From contig HF993083.1 of NCBI GenBank assembly GCA_000433475.1, positions 14,157 through 78,156 on the forward strand: a DNA stretch of 64,000 nt, in the 5' to 3' direction. The DNA is from Mycoplasma sp. CAG:956. GTDB taxonomy: Bacteria; Bacillota_I; Bacilli_A; RF39; UBA660. Positions 54,207 through 63,794 of the stretch are shown here, one piece after another. The notes beneath the pieces are model-generated. The model was not told the origin of the DNA, did not search any database, and saw only the letters and a list, made by a program, of their open reading frames with translations. Within the stretch, counting starts at the first letter, position 1. Each line of letters starts with the position of its first letter. The translations under genes and the position numbers were made by a program.

Positions 54207-54220
54207 TTGGAGGTGTAAAG

Positions 54221-54439
54221 TTGACGTTTGCGGAGGAACAGAAATTAAGAAATTTAATAGAAGAATACAATGTTATAAGTAAGGCCTTGCTTACAGCTCC
54301 AACACTAAAAAATAAAATTGCTCTTTATGAAATGTTAGAGGAAGTAAAAAGTGATTTATCCGTTTTTAGTTACGAGTATAATGCTAAACCATTAATTAAA
54401 AAAATATTAGAAAGAGGAAAATATTATGATAAATATTAA
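54221..54439 (+). CDS. Small protein between the T-box and thrS
   Basis: A 72-residue protein with a TTG start, GGAGGTG placed six bases before it. An in-frame ATG at 54149 lies inside the T-box and is not a real start. The protein is helical and charged (EEQKLRNLIEEYNVISKALL, then LYEMLEEVKSDLSVFSYEYN). Its end overlaps the thrS start by 14 bases, so it is translationally coupled to the synthetase. Function unknown; a link to ThrRS is suggested only by position. Confidence 0.6.
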   Translation: MTFAEEQKLRNLIEEYNVISKALLTAPTLKNKIALYEMLEEVKSDLSVFSYEYNAKPLIKKILERGKYYDKY

Positions 54440-56180
54440 AGAAGATAAAAATTTGAGTGTATTAAACCATTCATGTGCTCATTTAATGGCACAAGCTGTT
54501 AAACATTTATATCCAAATGCTAAGTTTTGGGTAGGACCAGTAGTAGAAGAAGGTTTCTATTATGATATGGATTTAGGAGATACAGTTTTAACCGAAGAAG
54601 ATATTGAAAAAATTGCCAAAGAAATGAAGAAAATTGCTAAAGATGGTAAGAAAATAATTCGCCATGAAATTAGTAAGAAAGAAGCTTTAGAAATTTTTAA
54701 AGATGACCCATATAAGATAGATTTAATAGAAAATATGCCAGAAGATGAGGTTATTTCTTGTTATAGTCAAGGTGATTTTACTGATCTTTGTCGTGGACCA
54801 CATGTTGATAATGTTAAGTTACTTAAGAATTTTAAATTATTAAAATTTAGTGGTGCTTATTATAAAGGCGACTCTAAAAACAAGATGTTGCAAAGAGTAT
54901 ATGGCGTTTGCTTTGATACACCAGAAGCTTTAGAAAAACATTTAGCGGAGTTGGAGGATGCTAAAGCAAGAGACCACAGAAAATTAGGTAAAGACCTAGG
55001 AATATTTATGTTTAGTGATTTAGTAGGAAAGGGACTTCCTATGTGGTTACCAAATGGCTTTATTGTTCGTCGAAGTTTAGTTGATTATATTATGGATAAA
55101 GAGATTTCCCTAGGTTATCAACATGTTATGACACCTTCTCTTGGTAATGTTGAACTTTATAAAACTTCTGGTCACTGGGACCATTATAAAGATGATATGT
55201 TTCCTAAAATGGAACTTGATGATGAAGCTTACGTTTTAAGACCAATGAATTGTCCACATCATATGATGATGTTTAAAAATAGATTACATTCTTATCGTGA
55301 TTTACCTATTAGAATTGCGGAGATTGCTAACGATTTTAGATATGAAGCAAGTGGCGCAGTATGTGGTATTGAAAGAACTAGAGCCTTTACGCAAAATGAT
55401 TCTCATATTTTCTGCCGTCCAGACCAAATTGAATCTGAGGTTAAAGGTGTAATTGATTTAATTTTAGATGTTTATAAGGATTTTGGCTTTAAAGATTTTA
55501 AATTTAGATTATCACTTAGAGACACAAAGAACGTTGATAAATATTTTGGAAATGATGAATTATGGGAAAAGAGTGAAAATGCCCTAAGAACTATTTTAAA
55601 AAATACAGGACATGAATATTATGAGGCAGAAGGTGAGGCTGCTTTCTATGGACCAAAGATTGATGTTCAAGTAAGAAGTGCCATTGGACATGATGTTACA
55701 TTATCAACTGTTCAATTAGATTACCAATTACCAGAGAGATTTGAATTAGAATATATTAATGAAGATAATGAAAAAGTAAGACCAGTAGTTATTCACCGTG
55801 CTATTTTAGGTTCACTTGATAGATTTATTGCTTTCCTTTTAGAAGAAACAAAAGGCTATCTACCATTATGGCTTGCTCCTCATCAAGTAAATATTATTCC
55901 TGTTAATAATAATTATCATTTAGAGTATGCTAAAGAAGTAGAAGAATTATTAAGAAAGAATGGTATTAGAGTAAATCTTGATGATAGAGAAGAAAAAGTT
56001 GGTTATAAGATGCGTGAGGCAATCATGAGTAAGTATCCATATATTTTAGTGCTTGGAGATAATGAAAAACAAAATAAGACTATTACTTATAGAACTAGTC
56101 AGAGTGAAGAAAAAGTTACTATTACTTTAGATGAATTTGCAAATAAAGTTGAAGAAGAAATTGAAAATAAGACTAGATAG
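54426..56180 (+). CDS. thrS: Threonyl-tRNA synthetase lacking the TGS domain
   Basis: A 584-residue class II synthetase. It begins directly with the editing domain (LNHSCAHLMAQAVKHLYP; editing motif HSCAH, later DLCRGPHV), so the N-terminal TGS domain of about 60 residues in most bacterial ThrRS is absent. The catalytic core has motif 2 (FRYEASGAVCGIERTRAF), zinc ligands in MNCPHHM (Cys), DSHIF and VIHRAILGS (His), and motif 3 GSLDRFIAFLLEE. The C-terminal anticodon-binding domain is complete. The T-box and Thr codon specifier agree with the assignment. Confidence 0.97.
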   Translation: MINIKEDKNLSVLNHSCAHLMAQAVKHLYPNAKFWVGPVVEEGFYYDMDLGDTVLTEEDIEKIAKEMKKIAKDGKKIIRHEISKKEALEIFKDDPYKIDLIENMPEDEVISCYSQGDFTDLCRGPHVDNVKLLKNFKLLKFSGAYYKGDSKNKMLQRVYGVCFDTPEALEKHLAELEDAKARDHRKLGKDLGIFMFSDLVGKGLPMWLPNGFIVRRSLVDYIMDKEISLGYQHVMTPSLGNVELYKTSGHWDHYKDDMFPKMELDDEAYVLRPMNCPHHMMMFKNRLHSYRDLPIRIAEIANDFRYEASGAVCGIERTRAFTQNDSHIFCRPDQIESEVKGVIDLILDVYKDFGFKDFKFRLSLRDTKNVDKYFGNDELWEKSENALRTILKNTGHEYYEAEGEAAFYGPKIDVQVRSAIGHDVTLSTVQLDYQLPERFELEYINEDNEKVRPVVIHRAILGSLDRFIAFLLEETKGYLPLWLAPHQVNIIPVNNNYHLEYAKEVEELLRKNGIRVNLDDREEKVGYKMREAIMSKYPYILVLGDNEKQNKTITYRTSQSEEKVTITLDEFANKVEEEIENKTR

Positions 56181-56192
56181 TTTATTGTGATT

Positions 56193-56218
56193 AAAAAAGC
56201 AGGGAAACCTGCTTTTTT
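56193..56218 (+). terminator. Terminator of thrS
   Basis: An eleven-pair stem, aaaaaagcagg with cctgctttttt, has a gaaa tetraloop and a T run in the stem. Confidence 0.88.
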
Positions 56219-56259
56219 AAGTATTAATTTCATGAAACTGAGAATAATAAATTTTTTTG

Positions 56260-56545
56260 AAATTTTCATAGAGTTACATACTCTATGAAAGTGAAATTTC
56301 ATTATCTATTTTTAATTTATATATTAAATATATCATAAAAATAGGCTATTTACTATATAATTTTTTTCTTTTTATGGTCAAAATTGTGGTCAGAAAAAAA
56401 TGTAAAGAAGCCAGTTATTATAGGGATTTGCAAGTGTAAAGTTAGAATTTATTTCGTTATTCTATTGTGGTCAAATTTCTAGTCAAAAGTACTTTGAAAC
56501 CAGTATTCACCTAGGTTTATCATAAAGTATGTAACTCTAGGAAAA
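56260..56545 (+). repeat. Palindrome-bounded repeat element, copy B
   Basis: This stretch has no gene. A palindrome ttttcatagag/ctctatgaaa starts at 56265, AGTCAAA-type repeats (ggtcaaaattgtggtcag, ggtcaaatttctagtcaaaa) follow, then ccagtattcacctag (56499-56513) and a degenerate second palindrome (atcataaagtatg, aactctaggaaaa). The order matches 23196-23490 and it likewise lies just upstream of an intact surface-protein gene. Confidence 0.65.
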
Positions 56546-56630
56546 GTGTAAAGTATGTAAACTGGTTATAGTAAGACAGGTTAGTATTATTTATTTTTAA
56601 TTGGTAATAATAGTAGTAGTTGGTGGCTTT

Positions 56631-58391
56631 ATGGAAAATAGTATTGGTAAAAAGAAAAAAGTAATTATTTTAGGAATAATTTGCTTAATAATTTTATTGA
56701 GTATTGGAGTGTCTTATGCTTATTGGAAGTTTGTATATATGCAAAGTGATAAAAATTTAGCAGTTAGTAAATGTTTAAAGTTAGAACTTTCTAATGAAGA
56801 AAACAATATTAATTTAACTAATATATATCCAATCAGTGATGACGAAGGAAAAAAATTAACTCCTTATACTTTTACTTTAACTAATACTTGTACGATATCA
56901 GCAAAGTATAGTGTTAATTTAGAAATGTTGGAAGGAACAACTTTAAATAGCAAATATTTGGATGTTTTAGTAAATAATGGTGATATTAATTTACTAAGTA
57001 GTTATGACGAGACTAAAACAGTTGTGGCTGGTAGTGTGGAATCTCGTACTTTAGTTAGTGATATTTTAACACCAGGAGCCTCTAAAGATTATAGTTTATC
57101 AATTTGGATGGATAAAGATGTAACCTTAGATGATGATGCAGAAAATAAAATATTCCAATCAAAAGTAGTTATCGATGCCATAGCAACCACAACTATTGTT
57201 GATAATATAGTTTCACAGTTAGAGACTACAGGTAAGTGTCCAACAGTAAATGAAGCTGGATTTGTAGTAAAACCAGATGGAGAATCAGAAAGTGGTTACT
57301 TATGCAGTGCACCAGATGTTTATGGAACAAGTTATTATTATCGTGGAACAGTAGATAATAATTATGTTTATTTTGCTGGATACTATTGGCGAATCGTAAG
57401 AATAAATGGTGATGGTTCCATAAGATTAATATATGATGGAACTATTCTTCATGAAAATGGTGAAGCAAGTGATGACCGACAAATTGGAACAAGTGTTTTT
57501 AATGTAAATATAGATGATAATGCAAGTATTGGTTATATGTATGGTAATCATTATGACATTTTGGAAGATTCAGATTATTATTCTACTTTTACTTGGTCAA
57601 ATAAGGATAGTTATTATATATCAAAAGAATACATTTTTAATGATATTACAAAAAAATTTGAATTAAAAAATCCTATTGCAATTTTGACTGGAAATTTAAA
57701 TAATGATTATATTGGTTATTACACTACTAATAGTTTTAATCCTTCATCAAACAATAATATATTGTATAAAATAACCGATATCACGACTGATGATTCAGAA
57801 ACCAGAATTGCTTTTAAGAGAGTTTATTATGGTACAACTAGTAAAGAACAAGCTCAAACTAATGAAAATGATTCAGATGTGAAATTATATTTAGATGGTT
57901 GGTATGAAAATAATATAAAGGGTAGTGAATATGACCAGTATGTAGTTGATAATATATACTGCAATGATAGAAAGGTAGTTTCAGGTTTAGGGTATGGCAA
58001 AGAATATACATCGTATAGATGGATTAGCTATTCTAGTAAGTTACTATTAACGTGTCCACAACAGAACGATGCTTTTACAGTAAATGATATTAAATATGGT
58101 AATGGTTTTCTAAAGTATCCGATAGGCTTATTAAGTGCTGATGAATTTTGGCTAGCAGGTGGTAGTGGTTCTAGTAATTCAAATTTTTATTTATATACTG
58201 GTAATTTTGAATGGTTGATGTCACCTGTTCTTTATACTCGAAGTAGTACTCAAATGCGTGGTCAAGGTGATAATGGAAGTTTAGGTTATAATGATGCTAT
58301 TAGTAAACATGGTATCCGTCCTGTTTTAAATTTGAAGTCTGATGCTTTAAAATACGGGGATGGTACCATGAATAATCCTTATCACATATAA
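56631..58391 (+). CDS. Surface protein: TasA-like anchor domain plus DUF6273-like region
   Basis: A 586-residue protein; the ATG at 56631 follows GGTGG, and an upstream in-frame TTG is rejected. An N-terminal membrane helix (KVIILGIICLIILLSIGVSY) leads into a TasA/camelysin-like domain (AYWKFVYMQSDKNLAVS, CLKLELS, PYTFTLTNTC, about 24-185). The rest matches the family at 23572: YLCSAPDVYGTSYYYRG, YWRIVRINGDGSIRLIYDG, LTCPQQNDAFTVND. It is probably a membrane-anchored surface protein; the target is not known. Unlike the 23572 copy, its 3' end has the same AT-rich codon use as the rest. Confidence 0.8.
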   Translation: MENSIGKKKKVIILGIICLIILLSIGVSYAYWKFVYMQSDKNLAVSKCLKLELSNEENNINLTNIYPISDDEGKKLTPYTFTLTNTCTISAKYSVNLEMLEGTTLNSKYLDVLVNNGDINLLSSYDETKTVVAGSVESRTLVSDILTPGASKDYSLSIWMDKDVTLDDDAENKIFQSKVVIDAIATTTIVDNIVSQLETTGKCPTVNEAGFVVKPDGESESGYLCSAPDVYGTSYYYRGTVDNNYVYFAGYYWRIVRINGDGSIRLIYDGTILHENGEASDDRQIGTSVFNVNIDDNASIGYMYGNHYDILEDSDYYSTFTWSNKDSYYISKEYIFNDITKKFELKNPIAILTGNLNNDYIGYYTTNSFNPSSNNNILYKITDITTDDSETRIAFKRVYYGTTSKEQAQTNENDSDVKLYLDGWYENNIKGSEYDQYVVDNIYCNDRKVVSGLGYGKEYTSYRWISYSSKLLLTCPQQNDAFTVNDIKYGNGFLKYPIGLLSADEFWLAGGSGSSNSNFYLYTGNFEWLMSPVLYTRSSTQMRGQGDNGSLGYNDAISKHGIRPVLNLKSDALKYGDGTMNNPYHI

Positions 58392-58566
58392 AATTTAGAT
58401 AAAAAAATTATAAATATTTTGCTATAAAAAAGTAGATATTTATGACTTTTTTTATACTTTAATAATATAAAAAAAATTTATATTTAATTTGAATTTCAAT
58501 GTATATAAACAATCTATTTTTCTTAGGTAAAAAGGCACTTTTTTAAAAAAAATATATCTATTAAAC

Positions 58567-58595
58567 TTGGAAAAAATTTAAAATTATGGTAATGT
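58567..58595 (+). promoter_or_regulatory. Candidate promoter of parE-parC
   Basis: TTGGAA and TAATGT are 17 bases apart, 17 bases before the parE start. The -10 box is a poor match. Confidence 0.4.
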
Positions 58596-58612
58596 ATTAA
58601 GTGGTGATAAAA

Positions 58613-60520
58613 ATGGTAAAATATGATGAATCAAGCATCAAGATATTAGAAGGCCTAGAGGCTGTAAGAAAAAGACCTGGTATGTATATAGGCTCAACAG
58701 ATAAAAGAGGATTACATCATTTAGTCTGGGAGATTGTAGATAATGCTATCGATGAAGCCATTAATGGATATGGTGATTATGTTAAAATATCTTTAAATAA
58801 AGATGGCTCTATTACGGTAAGTGACCATGGTCGTGGGGTACCAATTGGTATGCATGAGTCAGGCAAATCAACTCCCGAAGTTATATATACAGTACTACAT
58901 GCTGGTGGTAAATTTAGTGAAGCTGGTTATAAAGTATCTGGTGGTTTACACGGAGTAGGTGCATCGGTTGTCAATGCTTTATCAAAAAGAATGGACGTTA
59001 CAATTTATCGTGACGGGGTTATTTCCAATATTAGATTTGTTAATGGTGGAAATGTAGAAGTACCACTTCATACAATAGGAAGTACTAATAAGACAGGAAC
59101 AACTGTTACTTTTTTGCCTGATGATGAGATATTTAAATCAACACAGTTTTCTTTTACAACTATTGCAGAAAGAATGCAAGAATCAGCTTTTTTGCTTAGT
59201 GGGATAACTATTGAAGTAGTAGATGAAATTGATAATAAAGATGTCAAATATCATTATGAAAATGGGTTAGTGTCATTTATTGATTATATGAATGAAAATA
59301 AGACTCCATTACATAAAGTTATTAATTTTAAAGGTCTAAAAAATGGTATCGAAGTTGAAGTAGCTATGCAATATACTTCTTCTTATCAAGAAGAAATCTT
59401 GTCGTTTGTTAATAACGTTAAAACTAGTGATGGTGGTTCCCACGAAGTTGGATTTAAGACTGCTATTACCAAAGTATTTAATGATTATGCTAAACAAAAT
59501 AATATTTTTAAAGGAAAAGATAGTGTTTTAGATGGCAGTGATGTTCGTGAAGGATTAACTGCTGTTATTAACTTAAAAGTTCCTGAGGAATTGTTACAAT
59601 TTGAAGGACAAACTAAGGGTAAGTTAGGAACTCCAGAAGCGAGAGTAGCTACCAATGATGTTGTTTATGAAAATTTACAATTCTTTTTAGAGGAAAATAA
59701 AGAGATTGCTTTAACAATTTTAGAAAAAGCTCAAAAGAGTAAAGTGGCTCGTGAAGCGGCTAGAAAAGCTCGTGAAGAAGCTAGAAATGGTAAGAAAAAT
59801 AGTAAACAAGAAAAAAATTTATCTGGCAAACTTGCACCAGCTCAAAGTAAAAATCCAAAGATAAATGAATTATTCTTAGTCGAAGGAGATTCAGCCGGTG
59901 GTTCTGCTAAAGGTGGTCGTGACCGTAAATTCCAAGCTATTTTGCCTTTGAGAGGTAAAGTTTTAAATACTGCTAAAGCTAGTATGGAAGATATTTATAA
60001 AAATGAAGAAATTAATACTTTGATTTATACGATTGGAGCAGGGGTAGGTGCTAACTTTGATGCTACTGAGTCTAATTATGATAAAGTTATTATCATGACT
60101 GATGCCGATGTTGATGGAGCTCATATTCAAATCTTACTTTTAACTTTCTTCTATCATTATATGCGTGGTTTAATTGAGGCTGGCAAACTTTATATTGCTC
60201 TTCCACCATTATATAAATTAGATTATGGTAAAAATAAACAAATTTATGCTTATAGTGATGATGAATTAAATGAAATTAAAAATAATAATTCAGGTAAATA
60301 TACTATTCAAAGATATAAAGGTTTAGGTGAGATGAATCCTGAACAACTTTGGGAAACAACAATGAATCCAGAAACTAGAACTTTAATTCGTGTTAATATT
60401 AATGATGCAGCATTAGCACAAAAACGAGTAGAGGTTTTAATGGGAGATAAAGTCGAACCAAGAAAAGAGTGGATTGACGAGAATGTCGAATTTACTTTAG
60501 AAGATAATTATAGAGGGTGA
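58613..60520 (+). CDS. parE: DNA topoisomerase IV subunit B
   Basis: A 635-residue ATPase subunit that drives chromosome decatenation. The GHKL ATP site has EIVDNAIDEA, SDHGRGVPIG and GGKFSEAGYKVSGGLHGVG. The toprim domain has EGDSAGG and TDADVDGAHI, and the QRYKGLGEMN motif follows. GSTDKRGLHHLVWEIVDN and the partner's ParC-like features favour ParE over GyrB. The ATG at 58613 has GGTG seven bases upstream; upstream GTG codons are rejected. parC follows six bases after the stop. Confidence 0.92.
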   Translation: MVKYDESSIKILEGLEAVRKRPGMYIGSTDKRGLHHLVWEIVDNAIDEAINGYGDYVKISLNKDGSITVSDHGRGVPIGMHESGKSTPEVIYTVLHAGGKFSEAGYKVSGGLHGVGASVVNALSKRMDVTIYRDGVISNIRFVNGGNVEVPLHTIGSTNKTGTTVTFLPDDEIFKSTQFSFTTIAERMQESAFLLSGITIEVVDEIDNKDVKYHYENGLVSFIDYMNENKTPLHKVINFKGLKNGIEVEVAMQYTSSYQEEILSFVNNVKTSDGGSHEVGFKTAITKVFNDYAKQNNIFKGKDSVLDGSDVREGLTAVINLKVPEELLQFEGQTKGKLGTPEARVATNDVVYENLQFFLEENKEIALTILEKAQKSKVAREAARKAREEARNGKKNSKQEKNLSGKLAPAQSKNPKINELFLVEGDSAGGSAKGGRDRKFQAILPLRGKVLNTAKASMEDIYKNEEINTLIYTIGAGVGANFDATESNYDKVIIMTDADVDGAHIQILLLTFFYHYMRGLIEAGKLYIALPPLYKLDYGKNKQIYAYSDDELNEIKNNNSGKYTIQRYKGLGEMNPEQLWETTMNPETRTLIRVNINDAALAQKRVEVLMGDKVEPRKEWIDENVEFTLEDNYRG

Positions 60521-60525
60521 AGAAA

Positions 60526-63090
60526 ATGCAGAATGAAACAGTAAAGAAAATTCAAGAATATGCTTTAGAAGAAATAATGGGTTTGCGTTTTGGAGCATAT
60601 GCTAAAGAAATTATTCAAGATCGTGCAATTCCAGATGTTCGTGATGGTTTAAAACCAGTTCAAAGAAGAATTCTATATGATATGTATATTAATCATAATG
60701 ATTCAGCTCATCCTTTTACTAAATGTGCAAAAACAGTTGGGGATGTTTTAGGTAAATTCCATCCACATGGCGATTCATCTGTTTATGATGCCATGGTTCG
60801 TATGTCACAGTGGTGGAAACAATCAATGCCTTTAATTGATATTCATGGTAATAATGGGTCAATTGATGGTGATGGTCCAGCGGCTTACCGTTATACAGAG
60901 GCTAGACTTTCTAAGGTTGCTAATGAATTATTAAAAGATTTAGATAAAGGAACAGTAGAGTGGGCACCAAACTTTGATGATACCTTACTTGAACCAACAG
61001 TGTTACCGGCAAAATTTCCAGCTCTTTTAGTAAATGGTACTAATGGTATTTCGGCTGGTTATGCAACAAATATTCCACCTCATAATTTAGGAGAAATAAT
61101 TGATGCTACTATTAAGAGAATAGATAGTCCAAATTGTCGTTTAGAAACAATTTTAGATATTGTTAAAGGACCTGATTTTCCAACTGGTGGCATTTGTATG
61201 GGTAAAAATGGAATCATTGATGCTTTCTCAACTGGTCGTGGTCGTGTTATTGTTCGTAGTAAATATGAAGTTGTAAAAACTAAAGGTAAAGAACAAATTA
61301 TTATTACCGAAATTCCATTTGAAGTTAACAAAGCTATGATGGTTGCTAAAATTGATGCTATTAGAATTGATAAAAAGATTGATGGTATAGCTGAAGTTCG
61401 TGATGAAACTGACCGTACCGGAATTAGAATTGCTATTGATTTAAAGGCTAATGCTAATAGTGATTTAATAATTAATTATTTACTTAAAAATACTGATTTA
61501 CAAGTTTCTTATAACTATAATATGGTTGCTATTGTTAACAAACGACCAATGACTTTAGGTATTTTATCTTTACTTGATGCTTATATAGCTCATCAAAAAG
61601 AAGTTATTACAAGACGTAGTAAGTTTGATTTAGAGGCTTATCAAAAACGTTTAAATATTGTTGATGGTTTCTTAAAAATGATGGATATTTTAGACGAAGT
61701 TATTAAGACTATTCGAGCTTCAAAAAATAAGACAGATGCAAAAGAAAATTTGATGAAGGAATTTAACTTTAATGCTCTCCAAGCTGAGGCGATAGTTGTT
61801 TTGCAATTATATCGTTTAACTAATACTGATGTTTTAGCCCTACAAGAAGAACATGATAATTTAGTAAAATATATTAAAGCTCTAGAACTTATTTTAAGTA
61901 ATGAAGAAAAATTAAAAGAAGTTATGAAATATGAGTTAAAGAAGATTAAGAAAGATTATCCAATGCCAAGAAGAACAGAGATAGTTGATGAAATTGTAGA
62001 TATTAAATTAGATACTACAGATTTAATTACTAAAGAAAATGTTATGGTAGCACTATCTAACGAAGGATATATTAAACGTGTTTCGATGAAGAGCTATACT
62101 TCAAGTAATGGTGATGAAACAACTTTAAAACCTGGTGATTATTTAAAATATTTATTTGAAGTATCAACTTTAGATAATTTAGTAATATTTACTAATTTAG
62201 GACAATATTTATATGTACCAGTTCATACTATTTTTGAAGGCAAATGGAAAGATTTAGGCAAACATATTAATAACTTAGTTACTGGTTTATCAGAATCAGA
62301 ATATATAGTAGGAGCCTTTATTCTTAAAAATCCCAAAGAAAAAATTACTTTTGTAACTAAGAATGGTTTAGTAAAACAATCAATTCTAAAAGATTTTGTT
62401 GTTAGTCGTTATTCCAAAGCTATGCTTGCTTTCAAATTAAAAGATAATGATGAAGTAATTGCTGTAAATCAAAGTAAGCCAAGAACTGTTCTAATAAGCG
62501 AAGCGGGTTATTATGTAAATATTGATACTGAGGAAATTCCTGTAGTTGGTGCTCGTGCTTCTGGTGTTAGGGGTATGAACTTAAAAGATGATGTTCTGGC
62601 AGCTGGTTTATCTTTAGATTCGAGCGAATACTTAAGTATATTTACTAATAATAAAACAGCTAAGAGAGTTAAAGTAAGTGAACTAGAAACACATAATCGT
62701 GCTAAGAAGGGAAGTACATTAATTAAAAAAGTTAAATCTTTTGATTATAAAATTATTAAAGCATTACTTACTGATGGTAAAGATGAATTATTCTTAAAAT
62801 GTGATAATGAAATTACCAAGATAAAAAATACTGATATTTCCATTTTAGATTTAAAATCAACTGGTGGGACAATAAGCAGATATAAAATAGATGATGTATT
62901 TACAAGTACTGTTGTTGATAGTAGCTTAAAAAATAATAAAGATGCAAACGAAGAAGTTAAAACTTTAGAAGAAAATACTGATAAAGTTGTTGAAGAAATA
63001 CAAGAATCGGAGATAGAAGAGAAAAAGGAAGAAAAACCTAAAGAAGAACAAGTTTCTTTGAATGATTTCTTCGATGAATTTAAAATTTAG
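60526..63090 (+). CDS. parC: DNA topoisomerase IV subunit A
   Basis: An 854-residue DNA-cleaving subunit. RAIPDVRDGLKPVQRRILYD opens the winged-helix region, and the catalytic tyrosine is in AAYRYTEARLS (about residue 119). HGNNGSIDGDGPAAYRYTEA is the ParC form; GyrA has HGNFGSVDGD. The coiled arm and C-terminal beta-pinwheel follow; no full GyrA-box is seen, which also fits ParC. A charged Glu/Lys tail ends SLNDFFDEFKI. The ATG at 60526 has GAGGGTG seven bases upstream; a GTG nine bases earlier is possible. It pairs with parE. Confidence 0.92.
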   Translation: MQNETVKKIQEYALEEIMGLRFGAYAKEIIQDRAIPDVRDGLKPVQRRILYDMYINHNDSAHPFTKCAKTVGDVLGKFHPHGDSSVYDAMVRMSQWWKQSMPLIDIHGNNGSIDGDGPAAYRYTEARLSKVANELLKDLDKGTVEWAPNFDDTLLEPTVLPAKFPALLVNGTNGISAGYATNIPPHNLGEIIDATIKRIDSPNCRLETILDIVKGPDFPTGGICMGKNGIIDAFSTGRGRVIVRSKYEVVKTKGKEQIIITEIPFEVNKAMMVAKIDAIRIDKKIDGIAEVRDETDRTGIRIAIDLKANANSDLIINYLLKNTDLQVSYNYNMVAIVNKRPMTLGILSLLDAYIAHQKEVITRRSKFDLEAYQKRLNIVDGFLKMMDILDEVIKTIRASKNKTDAKENLMKEFNFNALQAEAIVVLQLYRLTNTDVLALQEEHDNLVKYIKALELILSNEEKLKEVMKYELKKIKKDYPMPRRTEIVDEIVDIKLDTTDLITKENVMVALSNEGYIKRVSMKSYTSSNGDETTLKPGDYLKYLFEVSTLDNLVIFTNLGQYLYVPVHTIFEGKWKDLGKHINNLVTGLSESEYIVGAFILKNPKEKITFVTKNGLVKQSILKDFVVSRYSKAMLAFKLKDNDEVIAVNQSKPRTVLISEAGYYVNIDTEEIPVVGARASGVRGMNLKDDVLAAGLSLDSSEYLSIFTNNKTAKRVKVSELETHNRAKKGSTLIKKVKSFDYKIIKALLTDGKDELFLKCDNEITKIKNTDISILDLKSTGGTISRYKIDDVFTSTVVDSSLKNNKDANEEVKTLEENTDKVVEEIQESEIEEKKEEKPKEEQVSLNDFFDEFKI

Positions 63091-63097
63091 ATAAATA

Positions 63098-63137
63098 AAA
63101 TCACTTACTAATAAATAAAATTTAGTAGGTGATTTTT
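63098..63137 (+). terminator. Terminator of parC, overlapping the ylbD ribosome site
   Basis: aaatcacttactaa pairs with ttagtaggtgattt and is followed by tttt. The 3' arm contains AGGTGAT, the ribosome site of ylbD, whose ATG follows the T run at once. Confidence 0.78.
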
Positions 63138-63138
63138 T

Positions 63139-63513
63139 ATGGATAAAAAGGAAGCATTTAAAGAATTTTTACGAGCACATCCAAAAATTACAGAATATTT
63201 AAAAAATAATAAAGATAGTTCTATTCAAAAATTATATGAAATTTATGATATTTATGGTGAAGATAGTACTGCTTGGAGTCCATATTTAGATTTTACAAGT
63301 AAGACATCAAATAGTAGTAGTAATGAATCAATTGGCAGTATTAAAGATTTAATGAAAAACATTGACGTTGATAGTTTGCAAGAACATATCAAGACTGCTC
63401 AGAAAGCTTTAGGATTTATTGAAGAATTAACCAGTAAAGGGGCAAGCAATGTTGGAAGCATTCCAAAGGGACCAAAAAGTCCTAGACCATTAGATAAGTT
63501 TTTTGGAGATTGA
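63139..63513 (+). CDS. ylbD: YlbD-like protein
   Basis: A 124-residue protein matching the YlbD family: FKEFLRAHPKITEYLKNN, then LYEIYDIYGEDSTAWSPY (the YE.W.LLGE..P.W..Y pattern of B. subtilis YlbD), a Ser-rich linker and KNIDVDSLQEHIKTAQKAL. B. subtilis YlbD has been described as a putative spore-coat protein. The next gene is ylbE-like, keeping the B. subtilis order. Its ribosome site lies in the parC terminator. Confidence 0.82.
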   Translation: MDKKEAFKEFLRAHPKITEYLKNNKDSSIQKLYEIYDIYGEDSTAWSPYLDFTSKTSNSSSNESIGSIKDLMKNIDVDSLQEHIKTAQKALGFIEELTSKGASNVGSIPKGPKSPRPLDKFFGD

Positions 63514-63515
63514 TA

Positions 63516-63737
63516 ATGGAATTAGATTTACAGTATAAAATTAAGAATACAAAGAATTATTATAATTATTTAAAAGAAAATTCCTATTACATAAAGAAAT
63601 TAAACCGTAATAAGAATGAGTTTGAAAATTTTAGCAATTTTGTTAAAGATAAATATGGTTTAAGAGTTACTGATAAGATTAGTAAGACTATTGATAACAT
63701 TGATTTAATAAGTACACTTTTGAGTACTTTAAAGTAA
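63516..63737 (+). CDS. ylbE: YlbE-like protein
   Basis: A 73-residue protein matching the YlbE family: IKNTKNYYNYLKENSYYIKK, LNRNKNEFENF and a C-terminal SKTIDNIDLISTLLSTL. The ATG at 63516 has GGAG seven bases upstream; an in-frame TTG six bases earlier is rejected. It starts three bases after the ylbD stop, so they are co-transcribed as in B. subtilis. Function unknown. Confidence 0.82.
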   Translation: MELDLQYKIKNTKNYYNYLKENSYYIKKLNRNKNEFENFSNFVKDKYGLRVTDKISKTIDNIDLISTLLSTLK

Positions 63738-63794
63738 TTTTTGAATTTTTTTTTAGAAATGGAGAGGCTGTGGTCCATATGAAGGAGTCTTCAA

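Noticed and set aside
54149..54220. Start of the small gene at the ATG at 54149
   Set aside because: This ATG lies in the T-box antiterminator and terminator; a ribosome site supports the TTG at 54221.
58613..63090. gyrB-gyrA instead of parE-parC
   Set aside because: HGNNGSIDGDGPAA, GSTDKRGLHHLV and the lack of a clear GyrA-box fit topoisomerase IV better.
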